Source: an uncultured Woeseiaceae bacterium (GTDB taxonomy: Bacteria > Pseudomonadota > Gammaproteobacteria > Steroidobacterales > Woeseiaceae). From it: a DNA stretch of 64,000 bases. Of this stretch, positions 1-9,138 are shown piece after piece (position 1 is the stretch's first letter; the number at the start of each line of letters is the position of its first letter). A program made the translations under genes and the position numbers. The stretch spans positions 50,065-114,064 of the forward strand of contig CALZMQ010000012.1 in assembly GCA_945788625.1 (NCBI GenBank), in the 5' to 3' direction. The notes under the pieces were generated by a model. The model did no database searches. It worked only from the letters and a program-made list of their open reading frames with translations, and had not been told where the DNA came from.

Positions 1-29
1 ACACATGAGCGTGACTAGCGGACAGCGTC

Positions 30-3000
30 ATGCTTGAGCACGGCGGCTCCTTGCCTGCCGTGCCTGAGGCTTGTGCCTCGGCTGCGGCACAACAGAGCGA
101 ACAGCTACCGCTGGTCTCGTGCATCATGCCGACTGCGAACCGGCGTGAGTTCGTCGCGTTGTCGCTTGAATTCTTCCTTGCACAGGACTACCCGAACAAG
201 GAACTCATCGTACTCGACGACGGTGATGACCGCGTCGGCGATTTGTTCGAAGGCCAAGAGGATGTGCGCTACGTGTGGGAACCGCCGGGTCAGACGCTTG
301 GCGCCAGGCGAAACCGGCTATGCGAACTCGCGAGTGGGCCCGTCATCGCCCACTGGGACGATGACGACTGGCAGGCGCCTCACCGGCTGACTTACCAGGT
401 CGGAGAACTTGTCAGGACGGGCGTGCAGATGTGCGGCATCACCGACCCGCTGTTTTATGCGCCGGTGTCACGCGGTGCATGGCGATATCAGTACCCCGGT
501 GGGCAGAAGTTCTGGCTGGCAGGTAGCACGCTGGTCTATCGGCGGAACTTCTGGGAGGCGCACCGGTTTCCCAGCCTCGACGTTGGTGAAGACGCCCGTT
601 TCGTCTGGAGCGGTAAACCAGCGGAGATGCATATTCTGGAAGACGCATCGTTCCATGTCGGTATCGTCCACGACACGAATGCAAGTCCCAAGCAGACGCG
701 GGGTTCACGCTGGCAGCCTGTGGAGACCGACACCATCGTACAGATGATGGGCGCCGACGCCCGGCACTATACACAGAACGATGGACACGACGTTCAGGTG
801 GCTTCGGTCAAGCCGCGGAAGAGGGCGCTTGTCGCCGTGGCATACGGCATAGGGGATGCGCTACGGGCGACGCCCTTGGTGCGTGCCTTGAAGAACCTCG
901 GCTACGACGTAGATTTCCTTGTGGCGCCGGACTTCCCCGAAACCACGTCGCTGTTCGACGGCTGCGACGACATCGACCGTGTTCTGCACTACGAGGACTT
1001 CCGATCCAACCGAGGCTCCGTGCCGGTGCACGGGATCGATGGCGTCGTATACGACGCCGCTGTGCTCAGCCACTGGGCGGGCGTGCTGAGGCCGCGAATC
1101 AAGGCAGAGAAGATCCTCGAGGTGTCGAAGCAGGACTGGCTGGCCAACGGCGACTCCGCCTGCTTCGCAAACGTGGCGAAGATGCTCGGCTGGAAAGGCG
1201 ATATGCCCGAGGCGTTCGCAGTACCATCCGGCCGGCAGTTCGACCTGCCGCCTGGCACGGTCGCCCTGCACCCGGGTTGCAAGCGTGATTGGCCGTGGAA
1301 GAAGTGGCACGGTTTCGACGAACTGGCTCACAAGCTGCCCAACGTCGTGATCATTGGGACGGAGTCGGATCTTGACAACTCGGATACCTATTTCAAAAAG
1401 CCGTTCGACTGGCCGGCTCATGCGCAGGATTTTGTCGGCGAACTGTCGATCGCTGATACCGCAGCGTTGCTCAGCCAATGCGCCGCACTGATTTCGAACG
1501 ACTCCGGGATGATGCAGCTCGCCGTCTCACTTGGCGTGCCCACTTTCGGCATTTTCGGGATTACAAGCCCGGCACGCGAAGCGATCCCACAGGAGAACAT
1601 GCATCCGATCACGAAGGGGCTCCATTGCGAGGCAGCCTGCCATCGCGGTTCCTGGGGCCGCCGGAATTGTGCACACAGCCTGAAGTGTCTCAAGACCCTG
1701 ACACCCGAAGAGGTCCTCAAGAAGGTCGAGCCGATCATTGCACGCGAGGACGGCTTGGCCGCCGCTTCGAATTCGTCAATTTCAAGAAACGAGGTCGATA
1801 GGAGTATGAACAATCAGCAGCTCTCGCTGACTTACTACGGCTATGTGTTCGATGCGTCCGGGTACGGGCGCGCAGCGCGCGATTACATACATGCACTGAA
1901 CGCAGCCGGCGTGAAACTGTCCGTCGTCGATCTGGCGGACCGCGGCAGACAGGTCAACGATCCTCTCATTGAGTCGCTGATCGGCACACTGGAGGACTCT
2001 GACTTTCACCTGTTCCACGGCATCCCGTCGCAGTGGAGTCGGCTCGCGTTCTCCCGCAGGAACTGCATCGGCATGACGGTGTGGGAGACGGACACGGTGC
2101 CTAGCCAATGGGAAAACCCCCTCAACCATACGCTGGATGTCTGGGTGCCGAGCAATTTCAACGTCGATACATTCTCCGAGAGCCTCGAGTCGCCGGTGTT
2201 TCGACTGCCGCACCCAATGAACGCGAGTTATCTGAACGGGGCACCGAAGAACGGCATCGACATCAATGGGCGACTCGGAATCGGCAAGGACGATTTCGTG
2301 TTCTACAGCATCTTTGAATGGCAGGACCGCAAGAATCCCAACGGCACCCTTGAGGCCTACTTCGAAGCCTTCCGGACAGACGAAGGCGCTGTACTCGTCA
2401 TCAAGGCTAACCCCGGCGCTGCGCACACGGCTCAGAAGGTCCTTGATGATTACCGGCGCCGCCACGATTCTGACGCCCGCGTCGTCCTTTGCTGCGAAGC
2501 GCTGACCGATGAAGAGATTCAGATGCTGCATCGACGTGGCGACTGCTACGTATCGCTGCACTACGGCGAAGGCTGGGCTTACCCGCTATTCGACGCCGCC
2601 AGCCTCGGCACACCGGTCGTCGCGACACGTTTCTCCGGTCCGCTCGACTATCTTGACACGGACTACCCGGGGCTCGTGGATTGCGATCCGGCGCGCGTGG
2701 CGCAGCCCTACGTGTACTACAACCGATTGATGCGCTGGGCCGTGCCGAGGCCGGACGCTGCCGCCGACCGGATGCGCTGGGTCTTTGACAACTACGACGA
2801 GGCGAGGGTACACGCCAAGCGCAATCGAAAACGAATCATCAGTGAGTATTCGGCGGAAAGAGTCGGGGCAGCTGCGAAGAGTCGTCTCCTGGACTTGCTT
2901 TGTAAGACACATCGAAGCAAGGGTATCTACCTGAAGCGCCTCGAGCTTGCTGAAATTGAACGCCCCGATGCGCCGATACCCGGCGACTGGTACGACAGCG

Positions 3001-3611
3001 ACTACTTCGAGCATGGACTGAAGAGCAACTGGCGTGAGGGCTACAGCTGGCAGCTCTATGGCAACCTGTTTCGCGATACGGCGAATATGCTGACCGAGAT
3101 GTTCGCATCAGCCGAGTCCTTCCTTGATGCGGGTTGTGCGAAGGGCTTTCTTGTCCGTTGCCTCCGCGAATCGGGAAAGGACTGCATTGGCGTCGATCAC
3201 AGCAACTGGGCGATTGGGCAGAGCGACGCCACGACCCGGCCCTATCTGCATGAAGTGAGCATCGACAAGTATTCGCCCGATCGCCAATTCGACGTCCTTC
3301 TGGCCCTGAACTTGTTCGAAAGCCTGAGCGAAAAGCAGATTCTCAGACTCATGAGACGCGCGCGGAAATGGACCAATCAGGCGATGTTCGCAGTGATCTC
3401 GACAGTCGAGAATGAGAAAGAGCGGGCGTGCCTGGATTCGGATATGGATTTGTCGCACGTCAGCCTCAAGTCGCGCGCGGAATGGGACCAGCTGTTCAGG
3501 AAGGCGGGCTGGCGGCAGGATGCGTTGCATCAGATGGCGCAACGGACCGTTCAGGAGCATCCGCTCTGCAAAAAGATGGACTGGCGCGTATTCGTGTACA
3601 GCCCTGTCTGA
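30..3611 (+). CDS. Multidomain glycosyltransferase (GT2 + GT9 + GT4) with C-terminal methyltransferase
   Basis: The 1193-residue protein appears to carry four catalytic modules. Residues about 27-240 resemble a GT2 glycosyltransferase, with VSCIMPT at the nucleotide fold and an HWDDDDW acidic motif near residue 108. Residues about 264-575 resemble a GT9 heptosyltransferase (AYGIGDALRATPL, then SNDSGMMQLA). Residues about 593-985 form a GT4-like retaining transferase with EGWAYPLFDAASLGTPV. Residues about 1000-1193 are a class I SAM methyltransferase (FLDAGCAKGF). The likely role is assembly or decoration of a surface glycan such as LPS. An in-frame ATG at 1806 marks the GT9/GT4 boundary, but its AGGAG sits only one base upstream, so independent initiation is doubtful. 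No strong ribosome-binding site precedes the ATG at 30. It is followed by fkbM and further glycan genes. Module assignments are by motif; sugar specificity is unknown. Confidence 0.8.
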   Translation: MLEHGGSLPAVPEACASAAAQQSEQLPLVSCIMPTANRREFVALSLEFFLAQDYPNKELIVLDDGDDRVGDLFEGQEDVRYVWEPPGQTLGARRNRLCELASGPVIAHWDDDDWQAPHRLTYQVGELVRTGVQMCGITDPLFYAPVSRGAWRYQYPGGQKFWLAGSTLVYRRNFWEAHRFPSLDVGEDARFVWSGKPAEMHILEDASFHVGIVHDTNASPKQTRGSRWQPVETDTIVQMMGADARHYTQNDGHDVQVASVKPRKRALVAVAYGIGDALRATPLVRALKNLGYDVDFLVAPDFPETTSLFDGCDDIDRVLHYEDFRSNRGSVPVHGIDGVVYDAAVLSHWAGVLRPRIKAEKILEVSKQDWLANGDSACFANVAKMLGWKGDMPEAFAVPSGRQFDLPPGTVALHPGCKRDWPWKKWHGFDELAHKLPNVVIIGTESDLDNSDTYFKKPFDWPAHAQDFVGELSIADTAALLSQCAALISNDSGMMQLAVSLGVPTFGIFGITSPAREAIPQENMHPITKGLHCEAACHRGSWGRRNCAHSLKCLKTLTPEEVLKKVEPIIAREDGLAAASNSSISRNEVDRSMNNQQLSLTYYGYVFDASGYGRAARDYIHALNAAGVKLSVVDLADRGRQVNDPLIESLIGTLEDSDFHLFHGIPSQWSRLAFSRRNCIGMTVWETDTVPSQWENPLNHTLDVWVPSNFNVDTFSESLESPVFRLPHPMNASYLNGAPKNGIDINGRLGIGKDDFVFYSIFEWQDRKNPNGTLEAYFEAFRTDEGAVLVIKANPGAAHTAQKVLDDYRRRHDSDARVVLCCEALTDEEIQMLHRRGDCYVSLHYGEGWAYPLFDAASLGTPVVATRFSGPLDYLDTDYPGLVDCDPARVAQPYVYYNRLMRWAVPRPDAAADRMRWVFDNYDEARVHAKRNRKRIISEYSAERVGAAAKSRLLDLLCKTHRSKGIYLKRLELAEIERPDAPIPGDWYDSDYFEHGLKSNWREGYSWQLYGNLFRDTANMLTEMFASAESFLDAGCAKGFLVRCLRESGKDCIGVDHSNWAIGQSDATTRPYLHEVSIDKYSPDRQFDVLLALNLFESLSEKQILRLMRRARKWTNQAMFAVISTVENEKERACLDSDMDLSHVSLKSRAEWDQLFRKAGWRQDALHQMAQRTVQEHPLCKKMDWRVFVYSPV

Positions 3612-3635
3612 GTCGAACTCCCGGAGGGATTGCCT

Positions 3636-4454
3636 ATGTTGCCGAATTACGTTCTGACTGACCGCGCCGAACTCGAGACGCAATCGAGGCTTCGCCAGCA
3701 GACGGCCTACCTGGGGCCCGGGAGACTGCTGTGTCGGGTGCTTGGCCAGTACCTGATGTACGTGGATCCGGATGACCTCGGAGTTGCGCCGCACCTCTGC
3801 ATGAACGGCTTCTGGGAGTCATGGATCACCCTGGCGATCGCCCGCTGTCTGCGCCCGGGTTTCCGTTGCGTAGACGTGGGCGCGAACCATGGCTACTACA
3901 CACTACTCATGGCCGATGGGGTTGGAGATTGCGGACATGTGCTGGCCTTCGAACCGAATCCGCAACTCGCCGCGATGGTGAAACTCAGCGCCGAGATCAA
4001 CGGATTCGACGACCGCGTTTCCGTTATCGAAAGGGCGGCCGCGGCCGAGAGTGACAAGACCGTCGAACTCCTCATCCCGGAAGGGCGCGCCGGCGATGCG
4101 TCGATATGTGTCGAACTCGACGGCGAGACCCGCAGCGAAACGGTACAGACAATGTCGATCGATGAAGCAACGGCCGATTGGCCATCGGTCGATCTCGTGA
4201 AAATCGATGCGGAAGGAGCGGAGGATGAGATATGGGCCGGCATGACCGACACCATTCGCCGCAACCCAAATTTGTTGGTCGTGCTCGAGATGACGCCGCA
4301 CCGGTACAAGAACCCGGAGGGCTTTATCCGTAGATTCGGGGAAGACGGTTTCGTGCTGCGCCAGGTTGATTCGGACGGTACACCAGCGGAATTGTCTGAA
4401 AGCGAAGTCCTCGAGAGCAGCGATTGGCGGATGCTGTTTCTGCAGAGGAGTTAG
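3636..4454 (+). CDS. FkbM family SAM-dependent methyltransferase
   Basis: This 272-residue protein has the FkbM layout. A SAM-binding motif VDVGANHGYYTLLMAD is followed by FEPNPQLAAM, and VDLVKIDAEGAE lies in the second half. FkbM enzymes O-methylate sugars or natural products, and here the neighbours suggest a glycan substrate. I chose the ATG at 3636 because GGAGG at 3623-3627 lies 8 bases upstream. The in-frame TTG at 3630 would be too close to that site. The gene follows the large glycosyltransferase after 24 bases and overlaps or abuts the next GT9 gene, so the block is probably one transcript. Confidence 0.85.
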   Translation: MLPNYVLTDRAELETQSRLRQQTAYLGPGRLLCRVLGQYLMYVDPDDLGVAPHLCMNGFWESWITLAIARCLRPGFRCVDVGANHGYYTLLMADGVGDCGHVLAFEPNPQLAAMVKLSAEINGFDDRVSVIERAAAAESDKTVELLIPEGRAGDASICVELDGETRSETVQTMSIDEATADWPSVDLVKIDAEGAEDEIWAGMTDTIRRNPNLLVVLEMTPHRYKNPEGFIRRFGEDGFVLRQVDSDGTPAELSESEVLESSDWRMLFLQRS

Positions 4455-5443
4455 CCATAGACCGCTTGTCAGTCAACGGGTCCCAGCGACTCAACGGGAA
4501 GGGCAGTGCGCTGGTGCATCTTGCCGCCGGCATCGGCGACATCGTGCTTGCGACGCCGCTGCTGATCGCGCTCGATCGCATGGGCTACGTGGTCGATGTC
4601 TGGCTGAGCGCGGATTACGAGGAAACGGACTCGCTGTTTGGCGACTGGAGCGTTATTCGGCGAATCCACGACGGCAACATGCCGACATTCGACATCGGCG
4701 CCTACGACGTCCTGATACCGGCCGTTCCGCCGTTCTCCTGGCGGCGCTTCCGGCGTTTCTACTGGTCCAGAGTCCAGACCGTACAGCGACCACCCGACGC
4801 GCTCTATTACGAGAACCAGCGCAACTATTACCTGCGGTTCTCGAGCAATCTCGGTTACGCCGGAGAGGCACCGCGAAGCTACCGATTGCCCATCTCCGTC
4901 TCGGAGATCGACTCGCTTTCAAAAAGAACCATAGGCCTGTTGCCCGGCTGCAAAACCGGGGAGATGGCGTCCAAGCGGTGGCCGTACTTCGACCGTCTCG
5001 CGGAGCGTCTCGAGGACGTTGCGATTTTCGGCACAGACGATGATCTGACGTTGCCGTCGGGACAGAGGATGGACTTCCCGGAGCACGCCAACCTCTTCGC
5101 CGGCAAGCTGACGTTGCGGGAGACGGCCGAAGCATTGGCCAGCGTCGGGATAGTTGTCGGAAATGACAGTGGGCTATCGCATGTCGCCGCAGCGGTCGGC
5201 ACGCCGACGATCATGTTGTTCGGGCCGACGCCGGACCATTGCTTTCAGCCGCTGCCGAAGCATGTGACGGTCCTAAGGTCGGATCTGACCTGTCAGCCTT
5301 GCTGGTTCGAAAGAAGATTAACAAAATGCAATAAGCAATTGACTTGTTTGAGAGAAATAGGTGTTAGTAGTGTGATCGAGTCAATCACCGATGTCCTGGG
5401 CAAACAAGCGGTTCGTTCGTTCGTTCGTCCGCTGGCTTCGTAA
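4424..5443 (+). CDS. Glycosyltransferase family 9 (heptosyltransferase-like)
   Basis: A GT-B fold transferase of the ADP-heptose:LPS heptosyltransferase family (GT9). The N-terminal signature is HLAAGIGDIVLATPL, and the acceptor/donor half has VGNDSGLSHVAAAVGTPTI followed by LFGPT, which are hallmarks of the family. It resembles the GT9 module inside the first gene. The start is uncertain. The only early start in frame is TTG at 4424, which overlaps fkbM by 31 bases. AGGAG at 4446-4450 would instead serve a TTG at 4466 (spacing 15) or a rare ATA at 4457. The C-terminus is encoded by a four-copy GTTC tract at 5411-5426. Function in lipopolysaccharide or related glycan synthesis is inferred. 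Confidence 0.82.
   Translation: MADAVSAEELAIDRLSVNGSQRLNGKGSALVHLAAGIGDIVLATPLLIALDRMGYVVDVWLSADYEETDSLFGDWSVIRRIHDGNMPTFDIGAYDVLIPAVPPFSWRRFRRFYWSRVQTVQRPPDALYYENQRNYYLRFSSNLGYAGEAPRSYRLPISVSEIDSLSKRTIGLLPGCKTGEMASKRWPYFDRLAERLEDVAIFGTDDDLTLPSGQRMDFPEHANLFAGKLTLRETAEALASVGIVVGNDSGLSHVAAAVGTPTIMLFGPTPDHCFQPLPKHVTVLRSDLTCQPCWFERRLTKCNKQLTCLREIGVSSVIESITDVLGKQAVRSFVRPLAS
5411..5426 (+). repeat. Tetranucleotide tandem repeat (GTTC)4 in the GT9 gene
   Basis: Four perfect copies of GTTC lie 17-33 bases before the stop codon of the GT9 gene. A gain or loss of a unit would change only the last few residues and the stop position. Confidence 0.7.
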
Positions 5444-5488
5444 GGCGCGACGGTGACAACGATCGAGGACTCGAGGGATAACAATACA

Positions 5489-6853
5489 ATGAGCAGCCTT
5501 CCGATTTACGTCATCAATGTCTGGTGGGCCGACGAGCGTCTTCGGCGCTTCGAGGCAAACCACAGCGGGGCTCTTCTTCCGTATACACGGTGGGAGGGAG
5601 TCGACAAGAACAGCTTTCCGACCGACGTCAAGGGCTGGGCACGCGTAAGGGCGGGTGAATCTATCCTGGACGGAATAGTAGCGATACCTGGCCGATACAA
5701 ACCGGGGAAGCTCGCGAATTTCACCAACCACTTGGCGATAATCAGGGATATCATAAGTTCTCGGGTTCCCGCAGCCATCATTTTGGAAGATGACGCTCGG
5801 GTGGTACGCCGGTTTCCTCTACGTCTCGAGGAGTGGCAGCTTCCTGGTGACACAGACATTGTGTTCCTCAACGATCGGGTCTCTGCCGACAATCAAGAAA
5901 CCGTTGAAGCGACTCCCGTGGGCACTCTACATCCGATTGCCGGTGGATGCGGTACGGACGGGTATCTCGTTACGCAACAAGGCGCTGAAAAGCTGGCGGA
6001 TATTCTCACCCCTGTCGGCTCTGGCTCTTGCTGTACAGATCTTGTGATTCTGGCGCACACCGCGTCTTTACAGGACCGGAATCATTCTCTGTATCCGAAG
6101 TGGTGCAATCAGCATAAAAAGAAGGTGCGGTTAAACGGGTACAAAATAAACCCGTCGATTGTGCGCAATGAACATGGACCATCGATGCTGGAGGCGGGGG
6201 TTACGACGCAAGGAGATGAAAGGAACCGACCCTGGCGGCGCCAGTCATCATTTGATGCTGCCGCAATTATCCTTCCCTTTCTCAAGCGGACGCTAAAGCT
6301 CCGCGCGAAGTCCGTCGTGGATGTTGGCGTTGGCGGCGGAGAATGGCTGTGCGTCAGCCGGATGCTGGGGGCAACGAATCTCGTGGGTATTGGCCTCGAA
6401 CCAGACCCGCATGGCGCTCTCGCTAACGAGAAGAGCATTGAACTGATCAAGATCGATTTTAACGCTCCGCTCAAATTGCAAAGGAGATTCGATCTCGCTA
6501 TATGCCTCGAGACTGTTGAGCACGTGAAAAAGTCGAGGTCGACGGCACTCGTGTCTGAAATTGCCGGCCTTGCAGATACGCTCGTGTTCAGCGCAGCCAG
6601 ACCGGGGCAGGGCGGTATCGGGCACGTGAACGAACAGCTGCAGAATTTCTGGGTCGAGCTTTTCCAAGCTGAGGGTATGGAGTGCTACGACATCTTGCGG
6701 CCGAGATTTCTGACCGACAAGAGGCTCGTGTGGTGGTATAGGCAGAATCTCTTGCTGTTCACGAAATCGAAAGAGGTGCGGACGCGGGCCCGCCGACTGA
6801 TGGCTGACGGGCCTGTTTTGGAGATTGATCTCAAGAGGAGTTGTCTTCGCTAG
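5489..6853 (+). CDS. GT25 glycosyltransferase fused to a SAM methyltransferase
   Basis: The N-terminal half (about residues 1-220) resembles the LOS/LPS glycosyltransferase family 25. It opens with LPIYVINV, has RWEGVDK, the AAIILEDDARV acidic motif and a GCGTDGYLVTQQGA segment. The C-terminal half (about 270-454) is a class I methyltransferase with VVDVGVGGGEWL and ICLETVEHV. Fusion of the two activities suggests one protein that both transfers and methylates a sugar. GAGGG at 5473-5477 supports the ATG at 5489 over the upstream GTG at 5453. The 3' half looks less GC-rich than the genes before it, and an IS/toxin-antitoxin scar follows, which fits a variable or transferred glycan island. Confidence 0.75.
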   Translation: MSSLPIYVINVWWADERLRRFEANHSGALLPYTRWEGVDKNSFPTDVKGWARVRAGESILDGIVAIPGRYKPGKLANFTNHLAIIRDIISSRVPAAIILEDDARVVRRFPLRLEEWQLPGDTDIVFLNDRVSADNQETVEATPVGTLHPIAGGCGTDGYLVTQQGAEKLADILTPVGSGSCCTDLVILAHTASLQDRNHSLYPKWCNQHKKKVRLNGYKINPSIVRNEHGPSMLEAGVTTQGDERNRPWRRQSSFDAAAIILPFLKRTLKLRAKSVVDVGVGGGEWLCVSRMLGATNLVGIGLEPDPHGALANEKSIELIKIDFNAPLKLQRRFDLAICLETVEHVKKSRSTALVSEIAGLADTLVFSAARPGQGGIGHVNEQLQNFWVELFQAEGMECYDILRPRFLTDKRLVWWYRQNLLLFTKSKEVRTRARRLMADGPVLEIDLKRSCLR

Positions 6854-7038
6854 TCATGCAATCAAATCACACTCGCCGGCCTCTCGTAAGTCGAGGAACA
6901 CGCGTCGTGCCCCATAGACACCACCACTGGCCGCATACGAAGCACGTATTAGCACGAGCAGCCTTTGGTCTTCGATGGGTTAACCCCTGATATCGCCGAC
7001 ACATCTGAAAAGGCCGATAATGGCCGTGGAGGAGTGTC
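6854..7038. other. Intergenic region upstream of the higB remnant
   Basis: No gene was recognised in these 185 bases. The last 30 bases, ending in GGAGGAG at 7028-7034, look like the leader of an IS3-type orfA whose first codons follow. The true edge of the insertion sequence could not be found. Confidence 0.4.
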
Positions 7039-7242
7039 CTGCCAAAAAGAAGAAATTACTCGGCGGAGTTCAAACGCAGATACCGGCACGCCAGCTTTTT
7101 GAAGGGAAATCGGGTGGTTTTCAATATTGGCGGCAACAAGTACAGACTTGTGGTGCACGCCAATTATCCGTTTCGAATCCTGTGCATTAGATTCGTAGGA
7201 ACGCATGCCGAGTATGATCGTATTGACCCGGAGCAGATTTGA
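7039..7242 (+). pseudogene. higB: Truncated higB toxin joined to an IS3 orfA N-terminus
   Basis: The frame is open from a TAA at 7018 to the TGA at 7240. It has no ATG and no good start; CTG at 7039 follows GGAGGAG. The first dozen residues (PKRRNYSAEFKRR) match the start of IS3-family OrfA helix-turn-helix proteins. The rest (RHASFLKGNRVVFNI, then NKYRLVV, then IRFVGTHAEYDRID) is the C-terminal two thirds of a HigB/RelE-type mRNA interferase. Intact HigB proteins are about 95-100 residues, so roughly 40 N-terminal residues are missing. The join falls where both families carry a KRR-like stretch. The stop is immediately followed by the higA start (TGAATG). The toxin is almost certainly inactive. 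Confidence 0.7.
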
Positions 7243-7602
7243 ATGACTATTCGACCAATCCGAAATGACAGCGACCACGAGAGTGCCCTGAAACGTATTC
7301 GCGTGCTCATGTCGGCACAGAACGATACGCCTGAACGTGACGAACTCGAGGTACTCGCGACGCTGGTCGATATATACGAGCAAGAGCATTTTCCGATTGA
7401 GGCACCGGACCCGGTCGAGGCGATCAAGTTCCGCATAGAGCAAATGGGCCTGGAGCGGAAAGACCTGGAGCCGTTCCTTGGATCCCGCGCTCGGGTATCG
7501 GAGATCATGAACAAACGCCGCGGGCTTTCATTGGCAATGATCAGAGCGCTACACGAGAACCTCGAGATTCCGCTGGATGCACTGATTGGCGGAGAAGGTT
7601 AG
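7243..7602 (+). CDS. higA: HigA family helix-turn-helix antitoxin
   Basis: A 119-residue protein with the usual HigA arrangement. An N-terminal dimerisation/toxin-contact half (ALKRIRVLM, then LEVLATLVDIYEQEHFPI) precedes a C-terminal XRE-type helix-turn-helix (LERKDLEPFLGSRARVSEIM). In intact loci HigA binds HigB and represses its own operon. Here the start codon follows directly on the stop of a truncated higB, which is the canonical toxin-first order. The gene itself looks complete, so it is either an orphan antitoxin or still acts as a DNA-binding regulator. Confidence 0.85.
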   Translation: MTIRPIRNDSDHESALKRIRVLMSAQNDTPERDELEVLATLVDIYEQEHFPIEAPDPVEAIKFRIEQMGLERKDLEPFLGSRARVSEIMNKRRGLSLAMIRALHENLEIPLDALIGGEG

Positions 7603-7696
7603 GCGCATCGAACGTCACGCGTTACCGCGGTAATTTTGTTCGAACCTACGTGAAGTAGTGGCCATAAGCTATTGATTCGATGGTTTGGACCTCGGG

Positions 7697-8770
7697 TCAG
7701 GGGGCAAGCGTATTGTTGATCGCCTCGATCAACGTATGGGGAGAGACATCGTCGCCGGTGCCATCATCCACGCGCAGGTTGAGGTTTTGCTCAATGTGCA
7801 ACCAGCGTGAACCCGTAAAACTCGTTGCAGGGTTCTGGCAAGGATCCGGTTGACCATTGACGTAGCGGCCAAGGGGGTTGGTCGTGCCGCAAAGCTGCTT
7901 GTCCGCGACGGGTTCACTGCAACTCAATGCGGCGCCCAGTGAGTAGGGCGCCAGTTCGTCATTGAGCGCATTTGTCAGCTGATTGACGGTTTCGTCGACA
8001 GGGAGGTCGAGCGTTGTTCCGGCGCTCAGACGAGCAACGATGTCGCCATCGTCCAGGTTTGATGGGCAGGTCGAAGACCCGCACCCGTGAACCTGTAAGG
8101 TCATGGTCGTCGTGCTCTGGTCGTGTACGTTTGTTCCGAAATGATGAAAGTACGCATCAACATTATGGGCCGCATCGGAAACTTTGTACGGGCCAGCTGC
8201 TCCACAAACTGAGGTGGTCCCGGAACACGCTGAATCTGCGTTGTTGGCGCACCGATGCGAGGTCGACACGGACAGGAATCGAGCCCCGGTGCCGCGCATG
8301 ACAGTGACCGATTCGGTGTTGGTGTCGCGATCGTATAAAGGGTGCGGCGCTGATATGTGGTGCAATGCAACCGAGTCAAAATCAACGCAGTAAAATCCCT
8401 GGCCCCTGAGAACGAGCTCGCGAAGGCAATACAGCTCATTATTGCCATTTCCGGTGTCGGTCAGGCGAATCAGCTCGAAATTCAATGCAGTCGCCGTTTC
8501 GAATGCGGACTGCGTTTCTCCGGCAAGGAGATCGACGAGAAGCGCGTCAAATCGATCCAGGTCCACTTGAGACGGAATGACGTAGCCCTCCGTGCCGGAC
8601 TGGACGTACGGCAAGGTTGTCGTGACATACTCCGACAGGTCGGCTGACAACCTCGGTATCTGTACTGCTGGCGGTGTCTGTACTGGAGGCGGTGAACCGC
8701 CACCGCCACACGCGACAATTAGGCCCGTGAGAAGTAGCGCAGCGAGAGTGAGTGTCGGGAGCGGGCTCAT
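7697..8770 (-). CDS. Predicted lipoprotein of unknown function
   Basis: A 357-residue protein starting with a short lipoprotein signal peptide and lipobox (LIVAC) followed by a Gly/Pro linker, so it should be anchored to a membrane and exposed outside the cytoplasm. The body has many cysteines (for example HRCANNADSACSG, VHGCGSSTCPS and ALSCSEPVADKQLCG), which suggests several disulfides. I recognise no enzymatic motif. It is transcribed away from the secreted protein at 9139. The start ATG at 8770 gives a proper signal peptide. Function unknown. Confidence 0.7.
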   Translation of the reverse strand: MSPLPTLTLAALLLTGLIVACGGGGSPPPVQTPPAVQIPRLSADLSEYVTTTLPYVQSGTEGYVIPSQVDLDRFDALLVDLLAGETQSAFETATALNFELIRLTDTGNGNNELYCLRELVLRGQGFYCVDFDSVALHHISAPHPLYDRDTNTESVTVMRGTGARFLSVSTSHRCANNADSACSGTTSVCGAAGPYKVSDAAHNVDAYFHHFGTNVHDQSTTTMTLQVHGCGSSTCPSNLDDGDIVARLSAGTTLDLPVDETVNQLTNALNDELAPYSLGAALSCSEPVADKQLCGTTNPLGRYVNGQPDPCQNPATSFTGSRWLHIEQNLNLRVDDGTGDDVSPHTLIEAINNTLAP

Positions 8771-9138
8771 TACAGTAGGAAACTACCAATTGCCGATAAT
8801 GGCGACCAATGCAGTTTTGGGTCGAGGATATAGCCGATGTCTATAAAGCCGCCGGATGCATCATAGTGCGTATAATGTATATTATGTTAAATAATTTATT
8901 TGGCTGGGATCGCGTATCTGCCTGAAGGCGCCCTGCTGTTGCTGCATAACCACTTCTCTCGATACCGGCAGGAAGAAAACCAGGAAGCACCGAGCCGTAA
9001 CACTGAACAATCTGAGCCGCATGACATTACGCAGCGACCGATTTTCGCCGCACTCCCTGTCTAATAATAAGTAGCACCACAAATATGGGCCGATGAATAA
9101 GCGGCGCATGCTTTAGCTGTGTGTCAGGGAGAAATGAC
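8771..9138. other. Divergent intergenic region
   Basis: This 368-base region separates two divergent genes for exported proteins. It is AT-rich between about 8840 and 8900 and contains TATAAT at 8871-8876, without a convincing -35 partner. An open frame of 75 codons on the minus strand (8882-9109) has no recognisable features and is probably chance. I see no RNA gene. Confidence 0.4.

Noticed and set aside
1806..3611. A separate gene starting at the internal ATG 1806
   Set aside because: The AGGAG is only one base from the ATG, and the frame continues unbroken from the upstream GT9 module, so I treat it as one protein.
8871..8876. TATAAT as a promoter for the secreted protein gene
   Set aside because: There is no -35 element at the right distance, so only noted as a possible -10.
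8882..9109. 75-codon minus-strand frame in the divergent gap
   Set aside because: No motif, no good start signal, and it lies in a likely promoter region.
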